64,000 nt of DNA from Bradyrhizobiaceae bacterium (GTDB lineage: Bacteria > Pseudomonadota > Alphaproteobacteria > Rhizobiales > Xanthobacteraceae), in contig JADYXZ010000020.1 of NCBI GenBank assembly GCA_020853885.1, positions 186,001-250,000 on the forward strand, given 5' to 3'. The notes beneath the pieces are model-generated. The model saw only the letters and a list, made by a program, of their open reading frames with translations, ran no database searches and was not told the DNA's origin. This document shows, one piece after another, positions 34,051 through 46,574 of the stretch. A program made the position numbers and the translations under genes. The first letter of the stretch is position 1. The number at the start of each line of letters is the position of its first letter.

Positions 34051-36414
34051 TCAGAATTCATCCCACGTCGGATCCTTTTTGAACGCGGCCGCGACTGCCT
34101 GCTGCATGCGGCCGACGAGGCCGCGGCCGTTGGCCTTGGCGGCCTTCTTCGCCTTGACGGCGGCGGGCGCCTGCGGCTTCGGCGCGGCGGCAGGCTGTTC
34201 CGGCGAAGAGACTTCGACCGGACGGTGCGCGGAGGCGGAGGCCGCCGGCCGCTGCTCGCCGATGCGGAAGAATCCGACCTGCTCCTCCATGGCTTTCGCC
34301 TGCTGCTCGAGGGTCTTGACGGAGGCGGCGTTCTCCTCGACCAGCGCCGAGTTCTGCTGCGTCACCTCGTCCATCTGCGAGAGCGCGGTGTTGATCTGGT
34401 CGATGCCGGTCGATTGTTCGGCGCTCGCCGCCGCGATTTCCGAGACGATGTCGGCCACCTTCTTGATCGAGCCGACGATCTCGGTCAGCGCCGAGCCGGC
34501 ACGATTGACCAACTCCACGCCCTCCTGCACCTGACCCGAACTGTTGTTGATCAGCTCCTTGATGTCCTTCGCCGCCTGCGACGAGCGTTGCGCCAGGCTG
34601 CGGACTTCCGCCGCGACGACCGCGAAGCCCCGTCCCGCCTCACCCGCCCGCGCCGCTTCCACCGCGGCGTTGAGGGCCAGGAGGTTGGTCTGGAAGGCGA
34701 TCTCGTCGATCACGCCGATGATGTCGGAGATCTTCTTGGAGGACTGCTCGATCTTGGCCATGGAGGCCACGGCCGCGCTCACCACCTCGCCGCCGCGGTC
34801 GGCGATCTCGCGCGTGCCGCCGGCGAACTGATTGGCCTGCTGGGCGTTCTCGGCGTTTTTCTTCACGGTCGCCGACATCTCCTCCATGGAGGCCGACGTT
34901 TCTTCCAGGCTCGCTGCCTGCTCCTCGGTCCGCTGCGACAGGTCGGTCGTGCTCGCGGAGATTTCGGCGGAAGCGTTCGTCACTTCCTGCATGGAGGCGG
35001 CGATCGCACCCATGGTTTCCTGCAGCCGGTCCATGGTGGCGTTGAAGTCTTCCTTGATCTGCAGATAGGCGTCGGTGAAGCCGTCGGTGAGGCGATAGGT
35101 GAGATCGCCCTCGGAGAGCTTCTTCAGACCTTCGGCGAGCGCCCGCACGACGCCCGCCTGTTCCTCGGCGGCGCGGGCCTGCGCTTCGGCGTTGCGATTA
35201 CGCTCGGCCTCGGTCAACTGCCGCTGCTTCTCGGTCTCGGCCTCGAGCCGCACCTTGGCGACCGCGGCATCGCGGAACACCAGGACCGCGCGCGCCATCG
35301 CGCCGATCTCGTCGCCGCGATCCGTACCGGCGACCTCCACTTCGTTGTTGTTCGCCGCGAGCTCCGCCATCGTCGTGCCGAGCCCGGAGAGCGGCCGTGT
35401 GATGGAACGCGCAATGAAGTAGGAGAGACCGCTTACCGCGGCGAGAAGAACGACAAAGACGCCGACAATGGTCCAGAAGCTCTGGCCGGCTTCGCTCGCC
35501 ACGGATTGGACCGCTTGAACCAGGTCGTGGGCGACCTTTTCCTCGACCGCCTTAAGCGCTTCAATCAACCTCGTTGAGGCGGCAAACCATTGCGCGCCGG
35601 TCACGGAGCGCACCGCCTGCGGCTCGTAAGGTGCTGCCGCAGCAATCGCGCGCATACGGGAGACCTCGGAGACGATCGCGTCGGTGAGCTTGGACCTCAT
35701 GAACGCGAGCTGTTCCGCCGTCGCGTTCCCCTCGAAGATGTGGGTTTGCGCCGTCTGAAATGCGCCGACTTCGACGAATGCGCGGTGTACCGCGGCGGCG
35801 AACTCCTGGGCGGCGAACCCGGCAGTGCCGAGCGCGCGCTCCTGACCCGCGAACTCCTTGCGCCGCGAGGTGGCCGTCAGCGCCTCCACCTGATGGATAA
35901 CCCGGGCGTCCTGCGCCGCCGCCCCGATGGACGCCACGAAATCGAGCAGGTGGCCGATCGTGGCGGTGAGCTTTGACTTCACCAGCTCGGCGTCGGCGCG
36001 CGATCCATCAACGTCGGATCGAAGGCCGTTCAATGCGGCGAGCTCGGACTGGGCGCTTTCGAGGAACTTGCGTCCGTTGGCGGACAGCAGCGACTTGTCC
36101 AGCTGGTTCGCCTGTTGCAGCCAGGCGGCCAGAGATTTGTCGGTTTGCGAGCGCTGATTGCGCATCGCTTCCGCAAAGTCGCGGCCGTTCGAGTTCACGT
36201 AGCCGATCGTCGTGCCGCGCTCGGCCTGCAGATTATCTTCGAGGCTGGCCGTTGCCGGCGCGACTTCCAACAGCGTCGCTATGGTCGATGCCCTGTTGAG
36301 GGCCGTTCGGCTTGCCAGCAGTTCGATGGCCGCAAAGCCGGTGAAAGCCAGCATGGGCAACAGGCATGCAATCGCAATGCGCGTGGCGATGTTGATGTTT
36401 TTGAGGCGGAGCAC
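34051..36414 (-). CDS. Methyl-accepting chemotaxis protein with NIT domain
   Basis: The receptor has 787 residues. TM1 (about 12-33) is followed by a periplasmic NIT (nitrate/nitrite-sensing type) helical domain, recognised from [20 protein letters not shown] and [18 protein letters not shown]2 (about 315-337), HAMP, a second HAMP-like region and the signalling domain with [20 protein letters not shown] follow. The C-terminus T-W-D-E-F is a CheR/CheB docking pentapeptide. The start is GTG, with AAGGA about nine bases upstream. From the TM2/HAMP region on it is very similar to the HBM receptor, so the two arose by duplication with sensor exchange. Nitrate or nitrite sensing is suggested by family only. 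Confidence 0.93.
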   Translation of the reverse strand: MLRLKNINIATRIAIACLLPMLAFTGFAAIELLASRTALNRASTIATLLEVAPATASLEDNLQAERGTTIGYVNSNGRDFAEAMRNQRSQTDKSLAAWLQQANQLDKSLLSANGRKFLESAQSELAALNGLRSDVDGSRADAELVKSKLTATIGHLLDFVASIGAAAQDARVIHQVEALTATSRRKEFAGQERALGTAGFAAQEFAAAVHRAFVEVGAFQTAQTHIFEGNATAEQLAFMRSKLTDAIVSEVSRMRAIAAAAPYEPQAVRSVTGAQWFAASTRLIEALKAVEEKVAHDLVQAVQSVASEAGQSFWTIVGVFVVLLAAVSGLSYFIARSITRPLSGLGTTMAELAANNNEVEVAGTDRGDEIGAMARAVLVFRDAAVAKVRLEAETEKQRQLTEAERNRNAEAQARAAEEQAGVVRALAEGLKKLSEGDLTYRLTDGFTDAYLQIKEDFNATMDRLQETMGAIAASMQEVTNASAEISASTTDLSQRTEEQAASLEETSASMEEMSATVKKNAENAQQANQFAGGTREIADRGGEVVSAAVASMAKIEQSSKKISDIIGVIDEIAFQTNLLALNAAVEAARAGEAGRGFAVVAAEVRSLAQRSSQAAKDIKELINNSSGQVQEGVELVNRAGSALTEIVGSIKKVADIVSEIAAASAEQSTGIDQINTALSQMDEVTQQNSALVEENAASVKTLEQQAKAMEEQVGFFRIGEQRPAASASAHRPVEVSSPEQPAAAPKPQAPAAVKAKKAAKANGRGLVGRMQQAVAAAFKKDPTWDEF

Positions 36415-36696
36415 GGCGGTGTTTCCTTGGTGCGTTGATCTTGTTGCAGAGCGTGTGTTTTTCAGTGTCTTAGGTTTGCGGGCGGCTCGTGAACGCCGGC
36501 CGCCCCTTGAATCCTGACCGGACCCGGCTCCGCCGGCGCACGAAGACCGCCGCTACGGAGTCGGCTTTGCTGAAGGACGGAGAATCAGCGGAGAACCTAG
36601 TTGCAGAATCGCCGTGTTCCGGTGTGAACCGTCTTTCGAAGCTTTTCATCGTCAGTCCCTCGAATCGCGCGTCCCCCGTCGCGGTTCTCGCTCCCG
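36415..36696. other. Spacer between cheW and the NIT receptor
   Basis: These 282 bases have normal GC content and contain no credible gene. They probably hold an internal promoter or processing site for the receptor gene, but no clear promoter or hairpin was identified. Confidence 0.5.
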
Positions 36697-37248
36697 TCAG
36701 TGGCTCATCGGTCCGGCGATGGCGCCCTCGACGCCGTCGCCAGGCAGCGCGAGAAGATTCTGCAGATCGATCAGCGCGATCAGCGCGCCGTCGACCGTCA
36801 CCAGACCGGAGAGGAAGTCGATGCGCGAGGAGTTGGAGATCCTCGGGACCGGCTGGATCTTCGATGCATCCAGCGAAACAATGTCGAGCACGCGATCGGC
36901 CAAGAGGCCGATGAGACGCGCGCCGATCTGCACGATGATAACGATGTGGCTCGGCGTCGCTTCCGTGTGGCCCTGCCCGAAGCGCCGGCGCAGGTCGATG
37001 ATCGGGACGATCACGCCGCGCAGGTTGAGGACGCCGCGCACATATTCGGGCTGCTTCGGCAGATTGGAGACCTCGGACCACCCCTTGATCTCGCGCACCG
37101 CCATGATGTCGACGCCGTACTGGTCGTCGCCGATGGCGAAGCTGATGAACTGGGTAAGCTCGTTGGCGCCGGGTGCCGTCGCGGCCGTCGCCCAGTCGGC
37201 CGGGGTGCGCATGCCCGCGTCCGGCGCCATTGCGGTGGAGTTGCTCAT
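36697..37248 (-). CDS. cheW: Chemotaxis adaptor CheW
   Basis: CheW bridges receptors and CheA. The 183-residue protein has a ~30-residue flexible N-terminus, then the CheW beta-barrel: ELTQFISFAIGDDQYGVDIM, IKGWSEVSNLPKQPEYVRG, VLNLRGVIVPIIDLRRRFG, LLADRVLDIVSLDASKIQP and LIALIDLQNLL. It is the first gene of the minus-strand chemotaxis run, downstream of an AT-rich spacer that is divergent with the hybrid kinase. Confidence 0.95.
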   Translation of the reverse strand: MSNSTAMAPDAGMRTPADWATAATAPGANELTQFISFAIGDDQYGVDIMAVREIKGWSEVSNLPKQPEYVRGVLNLRGVIVPIIDLRRRFGQGHTEATPSHIVIIVQIGARLIGLLADRVLDIVSLDASKIQPVPRISNSSRIDFLSGLVTVDGALIALIDLQNLLALPGDGVEGAIAGPMSH

Positions 37249-37758
37249 CGTCTCTGCCTTTCGTTCGCTCCCGGCGCCGGCCTTGCGCTGGATCGGCGAG
37301 CCTCGGCAGCCTCGCAGCGACCCGAAGAAATGACCGTCAGAAGTGGGTTTTCCCGCGCCCGGACCGTCAAATTGCGAACGAAGTTAAGTCCAATTGGTTA
37401 AAAACAGCCTAAGTGCAGCACCATTTTACTGTAAAACTCATAACTTGCGTTATTTATATAAGTTAAAGTAGCGCAGATTATTGTATTTCTACTTGGATTA
37501 TATTTCTGAATACTTTGGAACCCGAGTTGCCGCCCGGTATTCGGCCTCGCCAACCCGCGCCACGATCGTCGAACGCAGTAACTTCGGGCGCGAAATCTCC
37601 TCGACGTCGCCGAATGCGCCGCAGATCGATCAATTTCGACGGAACGCCGTTTCCACTAATCAACCAATACAACGATTTGCCGGTGCGGATCGCCGCCCTG
37701 CCAGCGCCGCGTTAAGGCCTCCCGCGCAATCCTTGCCGGATATTTGCGGGGAGCAAAG
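37249..37758. other. AT-rich divergent spacer, right edge of chemotaxis locus
   Basis: No gene is seen. Bases 37380-37510 are very AT-rich. They contain the palindrome CCAATTGG (37390-37397) bracketed by TTAA on each side, and an inverted repeat TAACTT-N13-AAGTTA (37441-37465). These are candidate operators or promoters for cheW leftward and the hybrid kinase rightward. Several TATAAT-like strings occur, so start sites cannot be fixed by eye. Confidence 0.55.
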
Positions 37759-39999
37759 ATGGCCGGAACCGGAACCAGCGAGTCGCGGGCGCAAGCCGCC
37801 GCCAACGGCGAGGGTCGCGTGCAGGCAATCGTCACGCGCACCGGCTTTGCCGCCTGCATCCTCGCCTCCGTACTTTATGCCGCGCATGCGCAGCAGGTGG
37901 ACGTCGACGCGGTCGACAGCGGCCCGGTCGGGCTTGCGGGCATGCTCTCCGGACTGCTCCTTTTCGCGCTTGTCGCAATCTACAATCACCACCGCCGCGC
38001 GCGCGATTTCACCGCCAAGATCGCGCAACTCGAGGCCGCCATCGAAGCCCGCGACGACCGGATCTGGTCGCTTGAGGAACAGCTCGCGCGGGTCTCGGGC
38101 CTCGTCGACATCCAGGGCGACCTCGTGTTGCGCGAGGACGAACACGGCCGGGTCACGCATGCGAGCGCCGCCGTCTGCGCGCTCCTGAACATGCGTCCCG
38201 ACCAGCTCGCCGGCCGCGGGCTGCCGTTCGACGTCCGCTACGAAAGCGAGCGGACGACCTTGCCGGACGGCTCCACCAGCTTCGACCAGGAAATCGCCGT
38301 GGGAGAGGGCCGCCGCTTCATCGCATGGAAGGTGGCCCCGGTGCGCGACGCGGAGGGACACACTGTTGAGACCCAGTGGGTCGGGCGCGACGTCACGCTT
38401 CGCGTCGCAGCCGAACGGGCGCTTGCCGATGCGCGCGAGAAAGCGGAGGCTGCAAGCCGGGCCAAATCGCGCTTCCTTGCCGTGGTGAGCCACGAAGTGC
38501 GCACGCCGCTCAACGGCATTCTCGGCATGGCGGATCTCCTGCTCGATACTTCGCTCACGCCCGAACAGAAGACCTATGCACGGGCGGTGAAGTCGTCGGG
38601 CACGGCGCTGCTCGGCCTCATTGAGGAAGTGCTCGATTTCTCGAAGATCGAGGCGGGACGCCTCGACCTCGAATCGGTGCCGTTCGATCTGCGCGAGCTG
38701 GTGACCGACGTCGTCGAGCTGAGCGCGCCGCGGGCGCAGTCGAAGGGGATCGAGATCGCCGCCGACATCGATGACCATATCCCGCACCGCGTTGCCGGCG
38801 ATGCCGCGCGGCTTCGGCAGGTGCTGCTCAATCTTGCGGGCAACGCGGTCAAGTTCACCGACGAGGGCGGCGTCTCCGTCATCGTGGAGCGCGCGAAAGA
38901 CGGCCGCATCCGTTTCGAGGTGTCCGACACGGGCCCGGGCATCGAGCCGGAGGTGCGGCAACGCATCTTCCACGAGTTCGAGCAGGGCGACGCAACGATG
39001 GCGCGGCGGCATGGCGGCACCGGCCTCGGGCTCGCCATTGCCGGCCGCATCGTCGAGCGCATGGGCGGGATGATCGCGCTCGATAACACCGAGCGCGGAT
39101 CGCGCTTCAGCTTCGTCATCGAACTGCCCGAAGTGAGCGGCGACGGCGCGTCGGCGCCGCGCCCCGAAGTGGCAGGCGCACATATTCTCGTCGCTTCGCC
39201 GTCGCCGGTCGTCGGCCCGCTGATCGTGCGGCGGCTGTCTGCCTGGGGCGCCAATGTCTCGCTCGCGAGCGATGTCACACTGACGAAGACCCTGCTGCCG
39301 GAACGCGACTGGACGCACGCGATCATCGACCGGGCGTTCGGCCCCGAAACCGTGCGTAGTCTGGTGTCGCAGGCGTCGCGGTTCGCAAGCCACCGGCTCG
39401 TGCTGTTGTCGCCAGCCGATCGCGGCGAGCTCGACAACCTCAAGGCCGCGGGATTCGACGGCTATCTCGTCAAGCCCGTGCGCTCGACGTCGCTCGCGGT
39501 GCGGCTCGCCGCACCAGGTGCCGCGCCGCCGCTCGTTCCGGAGTTCGAGGAAGAACCGCAGGAAGGGCGGCCATTGCGCCACCGTTCGCAGATGGTGCTG
39601 GTCGCTGAAGACAACGAGATCAACGCGCTCCTGATCCAGGCGATGCTCGGCAAGCTCGGGCATACGACCACGGTCGTCGGCAACGGCATTGCGGCCGTAG
39701 CCGCCGTCTCAACGGCGCAGGCGATGGGCGCACCCTACGACCTCGTGCTCATGGACCTGCATCTGCCGGGGATGGACGGGCTCGAAGCGACGCGGCGCAT
39801 CCGCGCGCTCGGCGGCGACGCGGGAAAGATCCCGATCATCGCGCTCACCGCGAATGCGTTTGCCGAGGACCGCGCCGCCGCCCGCGAAGCGGGCATGGAC
39901 GGGTTCGTCGTCAAGCCGATGGATCGCGAGCGGCTGGAAGAAGCGATCGAAACCGCCTACGTGGCGCGCGGCGCCGAGCCGATCGCGCTCGCGCAATAG
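37759..39999 (+). CDS. Hybrid sensor histidine kinase/response regulator
   Basis: The product has 746 residues from ATG 37759, which follows GGGGAG by 5 bases. A signal-anchor/TM pair lies at about 30-75. A coiled coil, a PAS-like domain (about 115-210), HisKA with H245 in [20 protein letters not shown], and HATPase_c ([32 protein letters not shown]) come next. A first receiver-like domain lacks a normal acceptor site (THAIIDRAF), and a second receiver is complete ([33 protein letters not shown]). The target regulator is unknown. It converges with coaA with a 6-base gap. Confidence 0.92.
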   Translation: MAGTGTSESRAQAAANGEGRVQAIVTRTGFAACILASVLYAAHAQQVDVDAVDSGPVGLAGMLSGLLLFALVAIYNHHRRARDFTAKIAQLEAAIEARDDRIWSLEEQLARVSGLVDIQGDLVLREDEHGRVTHASAAVCALLNMRPDQLAGRGLPFDVRYESERTTLPDGSTSFDQEIAVGEGRRFIAWKVAPVRDAEGHTVETQWVGRDVTLRVAAERALADAREKAEAASRAKSRFLAVVSHEVRTPLNGILGMADLLLDTSLTPEQKTYARAVKSSGTALLGLIEEVLDFSKIEAGRLDLESVPFDLRELVTDVVELSAPRAQSKGIEIAADIDDHIPHRVAGDAARLRQVLLNLAGNAVKFTDEGGVSVIVERAKDGRIRFEVSDTGPGIEPEVRQRIFHEFEQGDATMARRHGGTGLGLAIAGRIVERMGGMIALDNTERGSRFSFVIELPEVSGDGASAPRPEVAGAHILVASPSPVVGPLIVRRLSAWGANVSLASDVTLTKTLLPERDWTHAIIDRAFGPETVRSLVSQASRFASHRLVLLSPADRGELDNLKAAGFDGYLVKPVRSTSLAVRLAAPGAAPPLVPEFEEEPQEGRPLRHRSQMVLVAEDNEINALLIQAMLGKLGHTTTVVGNGIAAVAAVSTAQAMGAPYDLVLMDLHLPGMDGLEATRRIRALGGDAGKIPIIALTANAFAEDRAAAREAGMDGFVVKPMDRERLEEAIETAYVARGAEPIALAQ

Positions 40000-40005
40000 C
40001 CGAGA

Positions 40006-40959
40006 TCAGAGCCGCCGCAGCGCCACCTGCTCGATCAGGTGGTCGGCGCCTTTCTGCAGGATGAGGCTTGCACGCTGCCGCGTCGGCAGAATGTTCTCGT
40101 GCAGGTTCACGAGATTGATGTTGCGCCAAAGCGAGAGCGCGGTCTCGCGCGATTCCTGCTCGCTCACTTTCGAGTAGCGATGAAAGTAGGACATGGGATC
40201 GCGGAACGCCGTATTGCGCAGGCGCAGGAACCGGTCGACGTACCAGGTTTCGAGCACGGCCTCATCGGCGTCGATATAGACCGAGAAATCGAAGAAGTCC
40301 GACACGAACGGAATCGCCTTGCCGTCCCTGGGCGGGCGGCCGGCCTGCAGGACGTTCAGGCCCTCGACGATGAGGATGTCGGGACGGTCGATCTCGACGT
40401 AGTCGCCGGGCACGATATCGTAAACGAGATGGCTATAGACGGGCGCGCGCACCGGGCGGCGGCCGGCCTTCACCCCGGTGAGGAAGTGCAGGAGCGCCTG
40501 CAGGTCGTAGCTCTCGGGAAAGCCCTTCTTCTGCATCAGCCCTTCGCGCTCGAGCACGGCGTTGGGAAAGAGGAAACCGTCGGTGGTGATCAGATCGACC
40601 TTCGGCACGTTGGGCCAGCGGGCAAGCAACGCCTGCAGCACGCGGGCGGTGGTGGATTTGCCGACGGCGACCGAGCCGCCGATGCCAATCACATAGGGGA
40701 CCTTGGCGTCCTCGGTGCGGAGAAAGCGCTGCATCGCGCGAAACAGCCGCTGCGCGGCGCCGACGTACATCGACAGGAGGCGCGAGAGCGGAAGATAGAT
40801 TTCCTCCACTTCGCGCATGGACAGTCGGTCGTTGAACGCCTGGAGATGGGCGACCTCCTCCGGCGTCAGCGTCATCGGCGTGTCTTCGCGCCGCGCCGCC
40901 CATTCCGCCCGGGTAAAGACGTGGTAGGGCGACAGACCGTCTTCGACGCGTTGTTCCAT
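40006..40959 (-). CDS. coaA: Pantothenate kinase, type I
   Basis: CoaA phosphorylates pantothenate, the first committed step of CoA synthesis. The 317-residue protein has Walker A in [65 protein letters not shown] and [11 protein letters not shown]. Length and motifs match the bacterial type I enzyme. It follows hisE by 20 bases, as in many Rhizobiales his operons. Confidence 0.96.
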   Translation of the reverse strand: MEQRVEDGLSPYHVFTRAEWAARREDTPMTLTPEEVAHLQAFNDRLSMREVEEIYLPLSRLLSMYVGAAQRLFRAMQRFLRTEDAKVPYVIGIGGSVAVGKSTTARVLQALLARWPNVPKVDLITTDGFLFPNAVLEREGLMQKKGFPESYDLQALLHFLTGVKAGRRPVRAPVYSHLVYDIVPGDYVEIDRPDILIVEGLNVLQAGRPPRDGKAIPFVSDFFDFSVYIDADEAVLETWYVDRFLRLRNTAFRDPMSYFHRYSKVSEQESRETALSLWRNINLVNLHENILPTRQRASLILQKGADHLIEQVALRRL

Positions 40960-40979
40960 CGCTACCGTCCCGCCGCCGC

Positions 40980-41303
40980 TCAGTCGCGGCGGCGCGATTC
41001 CTTCTCGTCGATGCCTGAGCGCGCAGTGCGCCGCTCAAGCTCCGCATAGACGTCGCTCAGCGGCACGCCGCGCGCTTCCAGCACGACCAGCAAATGATAA
41101 AGGACATCGGCGGCCTCGGCGACGAGCTCGTCCTTCTCGCCGGAAACGGCGGCGAGCGCCGCTTCCGCACCCTCCTCCGCGAGCTTCTTTGCGGCCTTCT
41201 TCGGGCCCTGGTCCAGGAGCTTGCGGGTATAGGAGCGCTCGCCGCCGGCGCGGGCGCGCTCGGCGATGATCTCGGCGAGGGACTCCAAAGTGAACGGGGG
41301 CAC
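40980..41303 (-). CDS. hisE: Phosphoribosyl-ATP pyrophosphatase
   Basis: HisE hydrolyses phosphoribosyl-ATP in histidine synthesis. The protein has [44 protein letters not shown] and [21 protein letters not shown] with the E-x2-E and D Mg ligands. GTG 41303 gives 107 residues, the usual length, with GGAGAGAG upstream. GTG 41333 also fits: it overlaps the hisF stop (GTGA) and adds 10 residues. The choice is uncertain. Confidence 0.9.
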   Translation of the reverse strand: MPPFTLESLAEIIAERARAGGERSYTRKLLDQGPKKAAKKLAEEGAEAALAAVSGEKDELVAEAADVLYHLLVVLEARGVPLSDVYAELERRTARSGIDEKESRRRD

Positions 41304-41329
41304 GGGCTGCTCTCTCCGCGGTCGGCGTA

Positions 41330-42106
41330 TCACGGATCGAGGCGGACCGGCAGGCCCGATTTCGCCATGTATTCCTTGGCTTGCCGGATGGTGAATTCGC
41401 CGAAATGGAAGATGGAGGCGGCCAGCACCGCGGTCGCGCCGCCGTCGCGGATGCCTGCGACGAGATGCTCCAGCGCGCCGACGCCGCCCGAGGCGATCAC
41501 GGGGACGGGGACAGCGTCGGCGATCGCGCGGGTCAGCGGGATGTCGTAGCCCAGCCTGGTGCCGTCACGGTCCATGGAGGTGAGAAGGATTTCGCCGGCG
41601 CCGAGGCCGACGACCTCGCGCGCGTAGGCGACCGCATCGAGGCCGGTCGGGTTGCGGCCGCCGTGGGTGAAGACTTCCCAGCGGTCGGGCTCGCCCGGCT
41701 TTGAAACTTTCTTCGCATCGATCGCGACGACGATGCATTGCTCGCCGACCTTTTCCGCCGCCTCTTTCACGAAGATCCGACGCTGCACGGCGGCCGTGTT
41801 GATCGAAACCTTGTCGGCGCCGGACGCGAGCAGCGTGCGCACGTCCTCCACGGTGCGGACGCCGCCGCCCACCGTGAGCGGCATAAAGCAGGCTTCCGCC
41901 GTGCGCTGCACGGCATCGAGGAGAATGCCGCGGTCCTCATGGCTCGCGGTGATGTCGAGGAAGCACAGCTCGTCGGCGCCGGCCGCGTCATAGGTTTTCG
42001 CCGCCTCGACCGGATCGCCTGCGTCGACAAGATCGACGAAGCGGACGCCTTTCACCACGCGACCGTCCTTGACGTCGAGACAGGGGATGATGCGGACCTT
42101 GAACAT
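41330..42106 (-). CDS. hisF: Imidazole glycerol phosphate synthase subunit HisF
   Basis: HisF is the cyclase subunit that uses ammonia from HisH to make IGP and AICAR. The 258-residue TIM barrel has the catalytic aspartates in [16 protein letters not shown] (D11) and VAIDAKKV (D130 region), plus [13 protein letters not shown] and [13 protein letters not shown]. It begins directly after the hisA stop and is followed by hisE. Confidence 0.97.
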   Translation of the reverse strand: MFKVRIIPCLDVKDGRVVKGVRFVDLVDAGDPVEAAKTYDAAGADELCFLDITASHEDRGILLDAVQRTAEACFMPLTVGGGVRTVEDVRTLLASGADKVSINTAAVQRRIFVKEAAEKVGEQCIVVAIDAKKVSKPGEPDRWEVFTHGGRNPTGLDAVAYAREVVGLGAGEILLTSMDRDGTRLGYDIPLTRAIADAVPVPVIASGGVGALEHLVAGIRDGGATAVLAASIFHFGEFTIRQAKEYMAKSGLPVRLDP

Positions 42107-42844
42107 TCAGGCCGCCTTCGCGCTGTGGATGAGATCGAGCGCGGCTCTCGCGTCGAGGCGGCCATCATAGAGCGCGCGGCCGGCGATGGCGCCTTCGAGT
42201 TTATGGGCGCGCGGCTCCAGCAGCTTCTTCACGTCGTCGATCGAGGCAAGGCCGCCGGAGGCAATCACGGGAATGCGGATGGCATCGGCAAACGCAATCG
42301 TCGCATCAAGGTTCAGGCCCTGCAACATGCCGTCACGCTCGACATCGGTGTGGATGATCGCCGCAACACCGGCATCTTCGAACAGGCGCGCCAGCTCGAG
42401 CGCGCCAAGCTCCGTCTCCTCGGCCCAGCCCGAGACCGCGACCTTGCCGCGGCGGGCGTCGATGCCGACGGCGATCCGGTTGGGAAATTTCCGCGCGGCG
42501 TCTTTCACGAACTGCGGGTCGCGCACGGCGGCGGTGCCGATGATCACGCGGGTGACGCCCTCGCGCAGCCACGATTCCACGGTCGCCAGATTGCGGATGC
42601 CGCCGCCGAGCTGCACGGGAATCTTCACGGCCTTGAGGATCGCCGCCACTGCCAGCGCATTCACCGGCTTCCCGGCAAAGGCGCCGTCGAGATCGACGAG
42701 GTGCAACCATTCGAATCCGAGCGTCTCGAAGTCGCGCGCCTGCGCCGCCGGATCGCGGTTGAATACGGTCGCGCGCGCCATGTCGCCCTGCTGCAGGCGC
42801 ACGGCTTCGCCGTTCTTCAGGTCGATCGCGGGAAAGAGGATCAC
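42107..42844 (-). CDS. hisA: ProFAR isomerase HisA
   Basis: HisA isomerises ProFAR in histidine synthesis. The 245-residue TIM barrel has [18 protein letters not shown] (catalytic Asp), [32 protein letters not shown], and the general acid in [15 protein letters not shown]. Its ATG overlaps the hisH stop (ATGA), and its stop is contiguous with the hisF ATG. Confidence 0.96.
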   Translation of the reverse strand: MILFPAIDLKNGEAVRLQQGDMARATVFNRDPAAQARDFETLGFEWLHLVDLDGAFAGKPVNALAVAAILKAVKIPVQLGGGIRNLATVESWLREGVTRVIIGTAAVRDPQFVKDAARKFPNRIAVGIDARRGKVAVSGWAEETELGALELARLFEDAGVAAIIHTDVERDGMLQGLNLDATIAFADAIRIPVIASGGLASIDDVKKLLEPRAHKLEGAIAGRALYDGRLDARAALDLIHSAKAA

Positions 42845-43491
42845 GGCGCCCAGCGCAGAAAGTTAGCGAGCAGCGCAAGGCCGAGGCGCTGGCTCTTCTC
42901 GGGGTGAAATTGCGTGCCGGCGACGTTGCCGCGCGCGACGATGGCGGTGATCGGCCCGCCGTATTCGGTGTCGGCGACGAGGTCGCCGGCGTCCGCGGGC
43001 GCGAGCTGATAGGAGTGCACGAAATAGGCGTGCAGGCCCGTGGGCCCGAGCGCGATGCCGTCGAGCAGTGCGTGATCCTTCCGCGAAATCAAGGTGTTCC
43101 AGCCCATGTGCGGGATCTTGAGGGCGGGGTCGGACGGTGCGATGCGGTCGACGTCGCCACGGATCCAGCCGAGCCCCGCCGTGACACCGTGCTCAAGTCC
43201 GCGTTCGGCGAGCAACTGCATGCCGACGCAGATACCGAGGAACGGCCGGCCGCGTTCGCGCGCGGCTTCGCTCATGGCGTCGATCATGCCGGGCACCGCT
43301 TCGAGACCGTGCTTGCAGTCGGCGAAGGCGCCGACGCCGGGCAGCACCACGCGATCAGCGCGGCGCACCGCGTCGGGATCGTTGGTCACCAGAATCTTTT
43401 CGTTTATGCCGCTCTCGCGCGAAGCGCGCTCCAGCGCCTTCGCCGCCGAGTGCAGATTGCCGGAGCCATAGTTGATCACGGCGACGGTCAT
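42841..43491 (-). CDS. hisH: Imidazole glycerol phosphate synthase subunit HisH
   Basis: HisH is the glutaminase subunit. The 216-residue class I amidotransferase has [35 protein letters not shown], the nucleophile in [13 protein letters not shown], and the H-x-E pair in [16 protein letters not shown] 43491 overlaps the DUF2628 stop (ATGA); an upstream extension would encode unrelated sequence. Confidence 0.96.
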   Translation of the reverse strand: MTVAVINYGSGNLHSAAKALERASRESGINEKILVTNDPDAVRRADRVVLPGVGAFADCKHGLEAVPGMIDAMSEAARERGRPFLGICVGMQLLAERGLEHGVTAGLGWIRGDVDRIAPSDPALKIPHMGWNTLISRKDHALLDGIALGPTGLHAYFVHSYQLAPADAGDLVADTEYGGPITAIVARGNVAGTQFHPEKSQRLGLALLANFLRWAP

Positions 43492-43973
43492 CGGCCGCCT
43501 CCCGGCTCGGGGAAGAGGCCGATAATCGGCTGTGTTTGCGGCATACGAGGCCCGTTTGAATCCACGGCGCGACGTTCGACCCGCACGCGCGGGAAAGCGC
43601 TCCACTCCGCGAAGAAGCGGCGCTCGGCGTCCTCGAGGTTTCGGCCCATCGCAATGCGGGCGTCGCGATAGCCGCGGCGCAGGAGCTTGCGGCGGCGCAA
43701 TTCCGTACCCTCGAAGGCGATGACCAGCGATGGCAGCCAGAGGATGATCGCCGTCGCGCTCGGATTCAGATCAAGCGCATAGGCGACGCCGGAAATCAGC
43801 ATCGTCGCCGAAAGCCAGCCAAAAAATCCGAGCCAGAGCGCGTGCCACAACAGCCAGAGCGGCGCGAAGAAGAGCGCCGCCCACGAGAATTTCTCACGGA
43901 CGAAGCGCACGCGCTCGGCCGCCTCCTCGTCGCGGACGCCGTCCGCGGGCTCGAATACGAGATACGTCCTCAC
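43488..43973 (-). CDS. DUF2628 membrane protein in the his operon
   Basis: The 161-residue protein has two or three membrane segments ([20 protein letters not shown], then [26 protein letters not shown]), followed by a basic cytoplasmic tail with [18 protein letters not shown]. This is the DUF2628 pattern, and the gene is a regular member of Rhizobiales his operons between hisB and hisH. The start is GTG. No function is known; position suggests cotranscription rather than a histidine role. Confidence 0.88.
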   Translation of the reverse strand: MRTYLVFEPADGVRDEEAAERVRFVREKFSWAALFFAPLWLLWHALWLGFFGWLSATMLISGVAYALDLNPSATAIILWLPSLVIAFEGTELRRRKLLRRGYRDARIAMGRNLEDAERRFFAEWSAFPRVRVERRAVDSNGPRMPQTQPIIGLFPEPGGGR

Positions 43974-43985
43974 CGCGGTCTCCGG

Positions 43986-44576
43986 TCAGCCGAGGCTGCC
44001 CTTGGTCGACGGCACCTCGCCCTTGGCGGCGGCGTCGATGGCGACGGCCGCGCGCAAGGCGCGCGCGAGCCCCTTGAAACAGGACTCCGCGACGTGGTGC
44101 GAGTTCTCGCCGTAGAATGTCTCGACATGCAGCGTGACGCCGGCGTTCGACGCGAACGCATGAAAGAACTCGCGCACGAGATCGACATCGAATTCGCCGA
44201 TCTTGTCGCGCGGAAACTGCACGCGGAACACGAGCACCGGGCGGCCGGAGATGTCGATCGCCACGCGCGAGAGCGCCTCGTCCATGGGAAGGTGCACATC
44301 GGCATAGCGGGTGATGCCGCGCAGGTCGCCGAGCGCCTGCTTGACCGCCTGGCCGAGCACGATGCCGACGTCTTCCGTCGTGTGGTGATGATCGACGTGC
44401 AGATCGCCTTTGGCCTTAACCGTAATGTCGATCCGCGAGTGGCGTGCCAGCAGATCGAGCATATGGTCGAGGAAGCCGATGCCGGTCGAAACATCGGCCC
44501 GGCCGGTCCCGTCGAGGTTCACGAAAACCGACACGTCGGTCTCCTTGGTGGCGCGGGAAATCTCGCCCGTGCGCAT
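43986..44576 (-). CDS. hisB: Imidazoleglycerol-phosphate dehydratase
   Basis: HisB dehydrates IGP. The 196-residue monofunctional protein has [38 protein letters not shown] and [18 protein letters not shown], the Mn-binding histidine motifs. ATG 44576 has AAGGAGA five bases upstream; the upstream codons to 44624 are leader. It is divergent from hslV over a 134-base gap and heads the hisB-hisE-coaA run. Confidence 0.96.
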   Translation of the reverse strand: MRTGEISRATKETDVSVFVNLDGTGRADVSTGIGFLDHMLDLLARHSRIDITVKAKGDLHVDHHHTTEDVGIVLGQAVKQALGDLRGITRYADVHLPMDEALSRVAIDISGRPVLVFRVQFPRDKIGEFDVDLVREFFHAFASNAGVTLHVETFYGENSHHVAESCFKGLARALRAAVAIDAAAKGEVPSTKGSLG

Positions 44577-44710
44577 GGCAATCTCCTTGGATGGCGCGCC
44601 TTCTAGCAGCAACGACCCGCCCACGCCACACGCCCGGACCGCACCGTTGCCTTATGGTTTGCATCAACGCGGTGAATGCCTAGATAACGGACCACTTGCC
44701 GGAGCCCCGC

Positions 44711-45262
44711 ATGAGCCCCTCCCAGAACGACGTCTTCCACGGCACCACCATCGTCTCCGTCCGCAAGGGCGGCAAGGTTACGATCGGCGGCGATGGCCAG
44801 GTCACGCTCGGCAACACCGTGGTCAAGGCCAACGCCAAGAAGGTGCGCCGGATCGGTGCGGGCGACGTGATCGGCGGCTTTGCCGGGGCGACAGCCGACG
44901 CGCTCACCCTGTTCGACCGGCTGGAGAAGAAGCTCGAGGAGCACCGCGGGCAGCTCGCGCGGGCCTGCGTCGAGCTCGCCAAGGACTGGCGGACGGACCG
45001 CTACCTGCGCCGGCTCGACGCCATGATGCTCGTCGCCGACAAGGACGTGAGCCTGCTGCTCGCGGGAACCGGCGACGTGCTCGAACCGGAGAACGGCATC
45101 GCCGGCATCGGCTCGGGCGGGCCCTATGCGCTTGCCGCCGCGCGCGCCCTCATCGAGACGGAGCACGACGCCGAGGCGATCGTGCGCAAGAGCCTCGATA
45201 TCGCCGCCGATATCTGCATCTACACCAACCGCAACGTCGTCGTGGAGACGATCGGAAGCTGA
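44711..45262 (+). CDS. hslV: ATP-dependent protease peptidase subunit HslV (ClpQ)
   Basis: HslV is the proteolytic core of the HslVU protease. In 183 residues, an 11-residue propeptide ([11 protein letters not shown]) precedes the catalytic threonine T12 of [47 protein letters not shown] and [14 protein letters not shown] follow. ATG 44711 has GGAG seven bases before it. hslU follows after one base. Confidence 0.97.
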   Translation: MSPSQNDVFHGTTIVSVRKGGKVTIGGDGQVTLGNTVVKANAKKVRRIGAGDVIGGFAGATADALTLFDRLEKKLEEHRGQLARACVELAKDWRTDRYLRRLDAMMLVADKDVSLLLAGTGDVLEPENGIAGIGSGGPYALAAARALIETEHDAEAIVRKSLDIAADICIYTNRNVVVETIGS

Positions 45263-45263
45263 C

Positions 45264-46570
<1,307 letters not shown>

Positions 46571-46574
<4 letters not shown>

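Noticed and set aside
37384-37401. TTAA...TTAA pair upstream of cheW as a CtrA site
   Set aside because: The spacing is N10 instead of N7 and the flanking bases do not fit; it is kept only as a palindromic spacer element.
37660-39663. 667-codon open frame antisense to the hybrid histidine kinase
   Set aside because: High-GC DNA leaves long antisense frames open. The plus strand encodes a complete kinase with all motifs, and the antisense product has no recognisable domain.
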